This document shows positions 47,466-57,893 of a stretch of DNA of 64,000 nt, one piece after another. A program made the position numbers and the translations under genes. Numbering within the stretch: the first letter of the stretch is position 1; every line of letters begins with the position of its first letter. The stretch is from assembly GCF_011075055.1 (NCBI RefSeq), contig NC_058144.1, forward strand, positions 14,995,807-15,059,806. Reading direction: 5' to 3'. This DNA is from Mangifera indica (taxonomy: Eukaryota > Streptophyta > Magnoliopsida > Sapindales > Anacardiaceae). The notes beneath the pieces were generated by a model, which saw nothing but the letters and a program-made list of their open reading frames with translations, did no database searches and was not told the origin of the DNA.

Positions 47466-48575
47466 ATATGATGGGTGATCCGAATCACAATACTCTTCTA
47501 CAGAAATCTTACATAATAGAGCAATTCATACTAGCAAATGTGTCATGCGACCTTGCGAGCAACCTGCACTTGGGAGCTAATTTACTATGCATCTGTTAGG
47601 AATAACATAGTCGCTTCAACCTAAAATAAAATAAAGTGTTAGTCTCGCAGCACCCCAGACTTACTCGATAACACTAGCTCCCTTTAATCTCTCATTTATT
47701 ATTGTGTTATATTCCTATGTATCCATGATCAAGTCCAATCTCCTGTATGAGTGACATGACCGACCGGCCAATGGACACACGTAATATATAAGTCTTCCTC
47801 ATCTACTCGGAATTCTCAATTTAAACTTAACTGCTTTTCTAGTCATGTTCCATAGACTGAATCATTCATAGCCATAAGTTTCAAGCTAAGATAGCAACAC
47901 TAAGAATAAACATCAAATAACAATAAAGAGTCAAAGGGTACCATCATGAGGTAATCCTCATAAAGTCTCACACAGTGAAGGAGCAGGGATTCATCCTTCC
48001 ACTACTTCAAGCGGTCGTCTTATTCATGCACACATGGTATGAATCATGTGCTACAATGTGTATCTTTTCAAAATGTCATTACCAACATTGTACAGATCTT
48101 AGTTCAGTCACTGCACACAACGCCTAACCTGAGTTCTTAATCATCTCTCCAATCTTGTAGGTGTCTTTATCTATTAAGAACTCACATCTGGCATTCACAA
48201 GTTATTTGGACGTGGGGAATCCAAATCGGTCATTTTCAAATCTATCAAGTCATGACCTCATCTTGATTAATCATCAAGGCGACATATTAAATAATTCATT
48301 TCTTGAACAATTCTCATTTTCTAAGTGCATTCTTCAAACCGCATTAACCTCAAGAAATACGTCTCATCTTTGCACGCTCTCCTCAGCGTCAAAGGCGATT
48401 GCTCGTGTGAGAGAGCCAATCAAACTTGTGTGACATTATCATCTTGTTGAGATTTCAAAAATAAACAATGTGTATATCTATAAACACCATGAATTCAAAC
48501 ACATAAAATAAATTCAAACTCTTTGATGTTTTAACGTTGTGTTACAAGTACAATATATACTCAACAAGTCATCTA
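47466..48575 (-). other. Non-coding 3' internal region of the copia element
   Basis: 1.1 kb lies between the pol stop and the polypurine tract. No frame with recognisable protein motifs was seen. It is unusually long for a copia element. Confidence 0.6.
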
Positions 48576-50324
48576 TCACATTCTACGCAAGCCAAGGGAC
48601 TTAACATGTGCAAGATATACATCTCTTGAGATCGGTTTTGTTAGAGGATCAGTAATCATGTTATGCGTAGAAATATATTGTACGATCACTTCCTTCTTCG
48701 AAATGATGTCTCTGATAAAGTTATATCTGGTGTCGATATGTTTGGTTCTATTATGAAATTTGGGATCCTTTGTGAAAGCTATTGCAGCTTGATTATCACA
48801 ATGCATAACTATAGGACCAACTGATGCATCCATTACACCCAAATTCTCAAAAAATCTTTTCAACCAAACAGTTTCTTGCACAGCAGCAGAACATGCTACA
48901 AATTTTGCTTCCATTGTGGATAAGGCTATGCACGTTTGTTTCTTACTACTCCAAGATATAGCGCCATTTTGGAGTAAGAAAGCATAACCTGAAGTTGATT
49001 TGCGTTGGTCCAAGTCACCACCCCAATCAGCATCCGAATAGCCAACGATACGCAAATCTTTTCCTTGGTAGCATAAATAATAATCCACAGTGCCTTTCAG
49101 ATATCTCAATATCCTTTTTACAGCCTTCCAGTGCTCCCTTTCTGGATTTGATTGATATCGACTAACCAATCCGACAGCGAAGCATATATCGGGACGAGTA
49201 CACATCATCGCGTACATAAGACTTCCAATCGCATTTGAATAAGGTACAAGAGACATTTCATTTATTTCGTTTTGAGTCTTTGGACACAAGTTTTGGCTCA
49301 ATAAATCGTCTTTTGACACAGGATTATCTACAGGCTTGTAGTTTCCCATGTTGAATCGTTCTAGAATCTTTTGGATATAACGCTCTTGTGACAGAGCCAA
49401 AAGTCTTTTTGAACGATCTCTTTTGATTTTTATACCTAAAATATAATCTGCTTCACCCATATCCTTCATGTCAAAATTTGCAGATAACCAATTTTTAATG
49501 ATTATCACATATTCCAAATCACTCCCAGCTATCAGCACATCATCCACATAAAGAGATAGAATTGCAAACTTGTCATCAGATCTTTTCACATAAACACAAT
49601 GATCTTGTTCTAACATCTTAAAATTATAAGACAATATTGCCTTATGAAATTTTAAGTACCATTGTTTTGATGACTGTTTTAGGCCATATATAGATTTTTG
49701 GAGCTTGCATACTTTACGCTCTTGGCCTTTTACCACGAAACCTACAGGCTGATCCATGTAGATTTCTTTGTCGAGCTCTCCATTAAGAAAAGCTGTTTTG
49801 ACATCCATCTGATGCAATTCTAGATCTAAGTGTGCTACTATAGCTAGAATGACACGGATTGAAGTAAATCTCACAACGGGCGAAAAAGTTTCTTCATAAT
49901 CTATACCTTCTTGTTGAGTATAGTCTTTTACCACTAGGCGAGCTTTGTATCTATCTATTGAGCCATCCGCCTTTCGTTTAATTTTAAGAATCCATTTATT
50001 CCCAATGGGTTTTCGATCCGGCGGTATGTCCACTAGACTCCAAACTTGGTTAAGTTCCATGGATTTCATTTCTTCCTCTAATGCTTCTTGCCACTTTTCC
50101 TTATTAAGGGATGATAGAGCTTCTTTGATATTTTTAGGCTCATCGTCTTCCGAAGGAGCAGTTATGAAAACTTCATTTTCAATTTCGAAACGTCTCTTGG
50201 GGATTCGAGAACGTTCGCTCATTCGCAATTGAGGATCTTCGCTCCCACTATCCGAAATAGGTTGGAGCATAACCTCATTGCTCCCACTATCTGTAATAGG
50301 TAGAGACATCATCTCTTGTGACAC
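48576..50324 (-). pseudogene. Copia reverse transcriptase and RNase H (582-codon open stretch)
   Basis: This is the intact 3' part of the polyprotein. Reverse transcriptase: WSLVDIPPDRKPIGNKWI (95-112), RYKARLVVKDYTQQEGIDY (125-143), MDVKTAFLNGEL (173-184), SIYGLKQSSKQWY (211-223) and the catalytic LYVDDVLI (258-265). RNase H: GYSDADWGGD (D431), SSKKQTCIALSTMEAKF (E472), HCDNQAAI (D510) and RTKHIDTRYNFIRD (D531). It would copy the element's RNA into DNA. All catalytic residues look present, but upstream breaks (two stops just before 50324, two frameshifts) detach it from gag-integrase. The clade was not resolved. Confidence 0.9.
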
Positions 50325-50336
50325 AACTAATGGTCA

Positions 50337-50906
50337 CTAGGACGAACCTTCTCCACATTCCTCTTCCGTTTCATACAGATGAAGACTTTTATCGATATCA
50401 CCCTTTTCAGGAAATTCATTTTGTATGAATGTCACATCTCGAGATTCTATTTCAGTCACTCTTCCATCAGAGTCCTCTCCTATGAACACGTACCCTTTGG
50501 AATGTTCAAGGTATCTTATAAAGATACATTTCTTACCTCTTGGATCCAATTTTCCGAATTTATGGAATGTGTCATGGATATATGCAGCTGACCCCCAAGG
50601 GCGCATCATATTTAATTCAAGTTTTCTACTTGTCCATAACTTATAAGGTGTAGAAATTACTGACTTAGTAGGCACACGGTTAAGTATATAAGTCGCAGTC
50701 ATTAAAGCATCTCTCCAATACGAAATTGGAAGATTTGCTTGCGCCATCATAGACCTAACCATTTCCAACAGTGTTCGATTCCGTCTCTCTGCTACACCAT
50801 TTTGTTGCGGAGTTCTAGGAATCGTCAATTGCCTCATAATTCCTTTTTCACTACATAATTCCTTAAATTCGGTAGATAAATATTCACGACCTCGATCAGT
50901 TCTCAA
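50337..50906 (-). pseudogene. Copia integrase, C-terminal part
   Basis: It begins MRTDRGREYLSTEF, carrying the second catalytic aspartate, then GIMRQLTIPRTPQQNGVAER with the catalytic glutamate, and continues RRNRTLLEMVRSMM into the copia-specific GKLDPRGKKCIFI and GYSKGYV-like region (here EHSKGYV). A 1-bp loss in an A run separates it from the integrase N-terminal stretch (IKP then stop where IKALRTD is expected). It ends in TAG, with TGA next, before the RT stretch. Confidence 0.88.
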
Positions 50907-51691
50907 GGCTTTATTCTTTTGTCTAACTGATTCTCAACCTCATTCATATAATGTCTAAAGCAATTTATTGCTTCTGACTTATGGGAGATCAAATAGACAT
51001 AACCAAAACGTGAATAATCATCTATGAAAGCGATGAAATAGAATACTCCTTTTCTAGCTCTAACATTCATAGGTCCACAAATATCTGAGTGCACAAGTTG
51101 CAGAGGAACTTCAGCTCTAATAGCTTTGCCAAAAGGTTTTCTAGTAGTTTTTCCTGCTAGACAATGCTCACAAATAGGCAAATCTATTTTCGTGACAGGT
51201 CCTAATAAACCTTCACGGGCCAATTTGTTCATTCTCTCTTGGCCAATATGCCCTAATCTAGCATGCCATTTATTTGCATCCACATCTAGGCTATTAGGAG
51301 TTGCAAATAAAGAAAAACTAACAGTATTATCATTAATACAATTTAAGGTGTCCAACACCATAAAACCTTCAGACATAAATCCACATCCATAAAACATATC
51401 GTTATAAAAAAGCTTAACCAAGTTCTCAGAGAAAATAAAACAATATCCTAATTTTAACAGAACCATTACAGAGACCAGATTTTGTCGAATTTCTGGAGCA
51501 TATAAAACATCATGTAGGTACAAGGTTTGACCACCGCGCAAAACCAATTTGCATGTGCCCATTCCTTTCACTTCAACTTTGGTATTATTACCTACATATA
51601 TCCACCGTGTTTCTCTCGGTATTCGACGAAATTCTACGAAAGTGTCTCTGTCACGAGCTACATGGTCGTTGGTCCTGAGTCTACAGTCCAC
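50903..51691 (-). pseudogene. Copia protease end, GAG-pre-integrase and integrase N-terminus
   Basis: 262 codons. Shortly after its start come TNDHVARDR and YVGNNTKVEVKGMGT (protease C-terminal part). The protease DSG box (VDSG, near 51680) sits in a different frame because of a 1-bp shift just after it. Then WHARLGHIGQERMNKLAREG (zinc finger His pair), CEHCLAGKTTRKPF (Cys pair), VHSDICGPMNV and FIDDYSRFGYVYL (first catalytic aspartate). Confidence 0.88.
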
Positions 51692-51708
51692 ATAGGATGA
51701 GATTCAGT

Positions 51709-52620
51709 TTAGAAAACGGTACTGGAAACATAAATCTCACAATTTGAGACAAGATAAGACAATACTTTTTTCGGCTCCGTGCATTCACGGGCGAAATGAC
51801 CCTTGTTACCACAGTTATAATAGGTCAGTTTAGACTTATCTCTTTTCCCATAGCGCTTGCCTCTTTTGCGCTTGAACCGTTTGTTCTTGTTCACAGGTCC
51901 TTGGACGATCTCTTTTCCTTTTCCTGATTTTCGCCATTTTCTCTTCTAGCCAGAAAATTTCTTCGAACTAGACTCAGCAACATATGCTTGAGCATTTAGT
52001 CCAGCAGACTCTAGGCGCTCAGCTTCTAGTTCAAGATGGCGAGCAATATCATCAAAAGTCCTGATATTGTCATTATGGGTCATGTTCACTTTCATATGCT
52101 CCCAACTATCAGGAAGAGATCGTATAACAACTTGCACTTGCTGTTCATCAGTCAAATCATGCCCAGCTTTCTTCAGCTCAATTATCATGTTCGGCATTTC
52201 CCTCAGATGTTGCTTCATTGGCTTATTGGGAACTTTCTTATATGTGTCGAACTTAATGGTCAACTGCCGCAGTTTAGAGACGGTCGTTCCTCTAAACTTT
52301 TCTGTCAATGCTACCCACATAGCATTTGCAGTTTTAAATTGCTCATACTGATAAGCAATATCATCATTCATTGAGCTGATGAGTATTCCTCTGGCAGTCG
52401 AATCTTTCTTTTTCCAGGAATTATAAGCGTCCATATTACGCCTATGTTGGGCATTATTAGGATTCTGCCCCTCAGCCAGTTGGGGCTCATCCATAACCTG
52501 ATTAACAGCTTCCAAGGCATCCTGTTCATCTAGGATATAGTGCATTCTCATTCTCCATATTTTATAATTGTCTCCATTCAATCTTTCTCCCTTATTCAAA
52601 TCGGCAATTATGTTTTCGAA
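51709..52620 (-). pseudogene. Copia Gag with zinc knuckle (broken)
   Basis: The main stretch (51946-52599, 217 codons) has the copia Gag features GDNYKIWRMRMHYIL, NAMWVALTEKFRGTTVSKLR and LRQLTIKFDTYK, then VQVVIRSLPDSWEHMKVNM. The zinc-knuckle stretch (51709-51894) reads YYNCGNKGHFAREC, so the first Cys of C-x2-C-x4-H-x4-C is tyrosine. An ATG at about 52625 (MASK-like) is out of frame by one base with the rest, so the true start is lost. Confidence 0.85.
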
Positions 52621-52981
52621 GCCATTTCAATATATAACTACAGAGCTACGCAACACAACACCAACAATAAGATATATACACATTTTATTGTCGCAATTGT
52701 ACATTAAAGATTAAAATATGTCATATAAGGTATAGAGTCGAAAGTTCACTATATTCCCAATCATCGTCTATAACACAAATGTTTCACATTTTAATAATTA
52801 ATCCAATTGCGTCAATGTATATTCCAGACGAGAATAATTTAATTCTACCAGTCTCAAAATTCTCACAAATAATCCATAAAACATATATATTATATCAACA
52901 TTGAGAGTTTAACATAATCATAATTAAAAAATAAACAAATATGCATGAAATAAATATGGACATGAAATTCAACGACTATGA

Positions 52982-53527
52982 CTAATCTTGACTTGAACTA
53001 GAATCTGAACTTTCTTTGATTCGAGGTTTATAATTGTTAAAACATGGCATTTTAACAATCAACCGATCTTCAACTCGATACCAATTTCGGAACCGATAAA
53101 CTTCCTCTGTTTTTTCAATAATCCTCGGAGTAACTTTATCTAATATAAAGTTTTTGCACTGTTTGCGATAGCCAACATGCCTCGCACTCCGCTGATTTGG
53201 GAAAATAGAAAGGGCTGTTGTTTTCCTTATATTCATAACAATGTTCCGCTCTTCTGCCTTTTGTAACTCATACATGCAATCCCAGAAATTTAATACTTTC
53301 TTGTCATCTTGGATAATCTTAGTGACTACATCGGACCAATTATCAGGCAATGACATCAATAGGCCATATATCTTTTCATTATGAGTAAGGGATATGCCCT
53401 CAGCTCTTAATTGTAATATTCTTTCAGTCATGGTCCAAATGTGAGTGTGTAAGTTATGCTCCGGATTCTTCTTATAGTTCAGATAGTAATCCTTAGTCAA
53501 CATGTTCACCCTATATATGACCAACAA
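52982..53527 (-). pseudogene. Extra gag-like ORF upstream of copia gag (181 codons)
   Basis: Uninterrupted frame between the primer site and gag. Its first 100 residues read like a UBN2/retrotransposon Gag segment: RVNMLTKDYYLNYKKNPEHN, TMTERILQLRAEGISLTHNE, then GLLMSLPDNWSDVVTKI and DCMYELQKAEERNIVMN. It is not a copy of the gag at 51946-52599: the wording differs and it lacks the GDNYKIW start. The C-terminal 80 residues are basic, then end in a serine-rich tail (SSDSSSSQD), not recognised. The frame is preceded by a tract resembling a splice acceptor (gtcatatatag/GGTGAAC). Its status (second Gag, captured sequence or remnant of another element) is open. Confidence 0.5.
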
Positions 53528-54450
53528 ATGGACAATAATAAATTATACATGCATAACAATATAAACAACATATGTTCACATGTTTAGCAAAGTATAATTC
53601 AAAACCATGATCAAAATAACACTAATAAGTGTTTAATTCATGCATAAACAGATCACACAGAACTGAATCTAAGCTAAAATAAGCTGCTGAGCATTAATAG
53701 AAGCATACACGCGCTTCCACTCGCCAAAATAATGTCTCACACGCTTCCACGAGCCGAACAACTCAGCTCACGCGTCGCCACGCGCCGTGATTAGGTCTCA
53801 CGTGCGGTCAAAGCGCTGACCGTTGATTGGTCAATAGTTTGACCGTTGACCGGTCAATAGTTGACCTTCGTTGATCGGGTCGCCTTGGGTCAGGATTCAG
53901 GTTGGATCGATCCGGTTGACCAAACGGGTTGGACCGTTGACCATCGGGTTTGACTAACCCGTTGACTATTCGGGTCGGGTAATTGGGTTTTCCCAACCCG
54001 ATTTCGACCCGCGACGTAGTATGAACCCTAATTCTTTGACGGAAAAATTGGCCGTCTTCCGACCATCCTCCAGCGACAATTTGATAGGGCTTTTGAAGCC
54101 CGTGATTCGAAGATTAATGTGCATCAATTTTCAGGCGACGAAGTCACCGGAATTTGGCAAATTAAATGCATGAATGTTACGGTTTTTGGGTGAAGCATAG
54201 TCCTCTGAATTTCGTCCAATTTCATGCGATTTCGTGCAATTTTTTTTTAATCAATCATCAAACTAATATCCAGGATTCATCCTAACATGATTCTAAGCAT
54301 CAATTTCACAAAATTGCAACAAATTCATCAATAAGCAAAAATCATCCGTACGCATTATTTAATAAATAAATTACTGTTCACGTAATTCAATCTCTAAACA
54401 TGCTTCGTAATCATGTTTATATCATCAGCATCACAATTGCACAGATATAA
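53528..54450 (-). other. Copia 5' leader with W-box-rich segment
   Basis: There is no gene. 53805-53968 packs about ten TTGAC/GTCAA cores, the WRKY W-box core, in both orientations, partly as gttgaccggtcaa palindromes. An imperfect frame of 62 codons (53808-53996) crosses it but looks like a by-product of the repeats. Confidence 0.55.
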
Positions 54451-54466
54451 GTGGCTCTGATACCAA

Positions 54467-54853
54467 TGTAAGCATAATCAAACTAATTCAGGATCATAGA
54501 AAGCATACCCGGTTTGCCTGAATCTGACAATTGGAGATGATTCGGTGATTCGATGCACTCCTGGAAATGTCCACAACACGATTTGCTTATTATCTCTTTC
54601 GTTTCTGCAAGAATTCTTCCAGAGAATTGATTTGGAAGAGTTCTGTGATATTTTTTCTCTGTATTGCTTTTCTGTGATTATGCTTCTGTTTCAGTTAACT
54701 TCCCAATGGAAGTTACATTCCATTTATATAAAAGAGGGAGTGGCAGTTATTAAAAATAACTGCCAAGGGCAATATAGTAATATCGCCAATCATGGGTTAA
54801 CTTATAACCCTAATGGATCGGGTCAATCCATCATGGGTGGACCGGATCCAATA
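54467..54853 (-). repeat. 5' LTR of the copia element
   Basis: 387 bp. Its inner edge ends TTACA against the primer site, and its outer edge is TATTGG at 54853. Confidence 0.9.
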
Positions 54854-54858
54854 GTAAT

Positions 54859-54955
54859 AAAAAATGGTTTTACATCATTTGAAAATATAAACAAAATGTG
54901 ATTTAGAATTTATAATTTTTGGTTTTATTAATTTGGAAAGAAATTTATATTTTGT
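54859..54955 (-). repeat. Right arm of the 1-kb foldback, outer part
   Basis: Inverted, this reads aaattctaaatcacatttt, tatattttcaaatgatgtaaa and ccattttttattac. It matches 46155-46265 (aattcaaaacacatttttt, tatattttcaataaatataaa, tcattttctattac). Confidence 0.8.
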
Positions 54956-55283
54956 AATATATTTTTTTTATTAAAAGATCAAACACCAAAAAAAATAATA
55001 CAAAAATTGGATGAATAGAATATAAAAAGAAATTGAAATTGAAATATTAAAATTAAATAAATAAAATATTGAATGTGAAAAGGATTTAAAAAAGAGAATG
55101 TGGAGAGAGAATGAGAGCTCAGAAATTAGGTTAGATGTGTGTGATTTAAAGAGTGGGTTTGTATTGGAAAAAGGGAAAAAAAAAATTTTTGCAAGGCTAC
55201 TGCATGCAGCAGAAGAAAAACTTTAAGTTTTTAATTTTTTTTTAATTTGATGAACAGTAATAAACTAAGTTGATAGACTCTTA

Positions 55284-55765
55284 GGGGGCGTTTGATTTGG
55301 ATAATATTTGATTACTAAAATAGAAAGATTACTTTGAAGATAGATTACTTAGAAGATTACTGGGTATAAATGATTACTATGTTTGATAAAATTTGATAGG
55401 TATAAATAATTATTGTGTTTGGTTAAAGGTAATAAAAAATTACTAGTAAAATATTTTACTTAAATGCCCTTGAACATAATTATTTTTAAATATTTTTTAT
55501 ATTATTTGTCATATTGATTAAAAATAAATTTATTTTTATCTCAAAAAATTAATAAATAATAATTTTTTTATAATAAACTCAAGATTACCCTAATAATCTT
55601 TAAATACCTAAGGTGAAGGTAGTAATCAGATTACCACCTATATTACTTGTCACGTCAACATTGGTAATAGAAGATTACTGTAATATTTTATTACTGACAA
55701 ATCAAACAAAGGAATAAAAGATAGATTATCAAATGAATCTTAAAAACCTTTAATCAAACGCACCC
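55284..55765. mobile_element. Tourist-like (PIF/Harbinger-type) MITE
   Basis: This is a 482-bp element. Its ends gggggcgtttgatt and (inverted) gggtgcgtttgatt are terminal inverted repeats. The 3-bp duplication tta is at 55281-55283 and 55766-55768. The interior is AT-rich with many gattactnn words, without a coding frame. It lies inside the hAT element. Confidence 0.85.
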
Positions 55766-56044
55766 TTACGCTTTAAGGTAAACCCATGAGCTTCACATGA
55801 TACGTTACAGTAACAAGCCATGTCTTTTTAGACCATATTTTTTCGGTATGTTTCGAACTAGGCCACGGGGTTAGTCCGCCCATCTGACGTCTCTAGTCTT
55901 GATGGGCAAAGTTCATGAAACTAGGCTTTAAACCGTCCCAGACCATTTGTTTTTCCCTTGGAAAGGACACCTTTCTTTCATTGTCAAATCGAAACATCTA
56001 AATTAATTGATGCAGTTGGCAACAGCAAGTTTGTTTTTTTACGA

Positions 56045-57893
56045 GGAAATTAAAAATTTTACACTTATTTTAATATGGGTATATATATATATAATTTATT
56101 TTAAAATTTAAATAAATATATTACAATAGTAATATATTTTTTTAAAATACTTTCAGTAATTTAACTTATACATACAAAAAAAAAATACTATCTCTTTTTT
56201 TTTTCTCACCCTTTCAGTGAGAAAAGAATCTTTGTCGCATAGAAAAAATTCTTCAACAGAGAAGACACGTGATTGAACAATAAAACCTATGAAAAAGTTA
56301 TTATAAAGGATTCAACTTAGACAAAAAAGAGGGAGAGACGAAAATTACTAAATTTATTTAGAGAATTAATATTTGTTACAAAGATTTCATAGTAAAATCA
56401 TCCACATTCAGGTCACTCTTGATTTAAGTCTGTATATTATGTGTTTTGTTTATGAACAATTGAAAATTAAATAATATATAGTAGATTCATATTGATTACT
56501 TCATATGAAATTTAATTTTATTGTGATTTCATATTATTAGATTACTTAATACTATTATTTTATGTTGTTTTTATTATTTAAAATTTTTATAATATTATTT
56601 AATGTTGTATTGGTAATTATAAAATATAAAAATTTAACTTTAAAAAATTTCTAAATAAAGAATAAATTGATAATACAAATTCGTTGATGTTAATACCAAC
56701 CTTTGACGTCAACGTTAACCGTCAATCTCTCGAATATTTTTTCTGTTTTTAATTTCCTGCTCATTCATACTTTTCAGACAAGCCTCATTGCCGTTAGATG
56801 TCAGAATTTAATGTTGTCACTCTCTTTCAAACTCAAGAAAACCTGCCAAGAAACCAACAAATAACCAAATCAAATCACATGACTACAAGTCCACAGGTAA
56901 GAGAAATATGATGATGGTGCTTTGGATTCTTCCTTACTTGCACCCCGAGGCCCCACTGCATAGAAGAAAATAGGGAAAAAAAATTCAATGTGGGGTTGGG
57001 GCCTGCGTCTGGGGGTTGGTATCACCAACCCGTTTTTGGTCTGAATATTTTTTAGATTTGAATTTTTATATTTTATACTCATTAATATAACATTAAACAA
57101 TATTATAATAACTTTAAACAATAAAAATAATATTAAATAATAATATTAAATAATTAACAACATCAAATAATTAACAATATAAAATCACAATAAAATTAAA
57201 TTTTATATGAAGTCATAAACATGAGTTTATCATACATTATTTGATTTTCAATTGTTTATAAAGAAAGCACATAACATATACGCTTGAATTAAGACTGAAC
57301 TGAATGTGGATGATTTTGCTATGAAATCTTTACAACAAATGTTAATTCTCTAAATAAATTTATCAATTTTTGTCTCTCTCTCCCATGTGTTTAAGTTGAA
57401 TCTTTTATAATGACTTTTTTACGGGTTTTATTATTTAATTACGTGTCTTCTTTGTTGAAAATTTTTTTTTCATGCTGTAGAGATTCCTTCCTCACTAGAA
57501 CGCTGAGGAAAAAAAGTGAGATAATATTTTCTCTTTCTGTATAAGATATATCAACGAGAATATTTTAGGAAAATAAAATACTATTATGGTATTTTTGTTT
57601 AGATTTTCGTCTCTCTCTCCCATGTGTTTAAGTTGAATCCTTTATAATGACTTTTTTACGGGTTTTATTATTTAATTGCGTGTTTTCTTTATTAATTTTT
57701 TTTTTTTTCATATTATAGGTATTCCTTCCTCACTAGAACGTTGAAGAAAAAAAGAAAAAAAATATTTTCTCTTTCTGTATGAGATATATCAACGAGAATA
57801 TTTTGGAAAAATAAAATACTATTATGGTATTTTTGTTTAGATTTTAAAATGAGTAATATATATGAATACACAGTTTAAAAAGGATAAAAATTT
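56045..57893. mobile_element. Long inverted-repeat (foldback-type) element, about 1.85 kb
   Basis: The left arm (about 56045-56655) is the inverted counterpart of the right arm (about 57025-57893). Clear pairs are gaagacacgtgattgaa with ttaattacgtgtcttc, tttatttagagaattaa with ttaattctctaaataaa, and aaatcatccacattca with tgaatgtggatgatttt. Arms are about 0.6 kb, with a spacer of about 0.37 kb. In the right arm a 237-bp block is duplicated in tandem (57371-57607 and 57608-57845). No protein frame. Long arms fit a non-autonomous Mutator-like or foldback element. No clear 9-bp duplication was found. Confidence 0.75.

Larger units (their letters stand above)
47067..54853 (-). mobile_element. Ty1/copia retrotransposon with TA...CA LTR ends (7,787 bp)
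   Basis: Two 387-bp LTRs (47067-47453 and 54467-54853) differ at about five positions, all transitions. The target duplication gtaat is at 47062-47066 and 54854-54858. The primer site TGGTATCAGAGCCAC is next to the 5' LTR (54451-54465) and a purine-rich tract (gtgagtaggaga on the element strand) next to the 3' LTR. The gene order gag, protease, integrase, RT-RNase H identifies copia. Unusual points: the LTRs begin TATTGG instead of TG, an extra gag-like ORF precedes gag, and there are long non-coding stretches on both sides of the genes. The coding frames have several indels and stops. Confidence 0.92.
45937..55895. mobile_element. Non-autonomous hAT element carrying nested insertions
   Basis: The left end is tagagacaaaggtggg. 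The right end, inverted, is tagagacgtcagatggg. Both fit the TAGRGGTGTCAA-type ends of plant hAT elements. The 8-bp duplication gtcttgat is perfect at 45929-45936 and 55896-55903, the length hAT transposases make. Removing the copia element and the Tourist MITE leaves about 1.68 kb. It has no transposase. Most of it is a foldback with arms of about 504 bp. Subterminal gggttgaccc-type motifs (about 46000-46120) resemble those beside the dead hAT transposase gene (59770-59880), a possible source of the enzyme. Confidence 0.85.
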
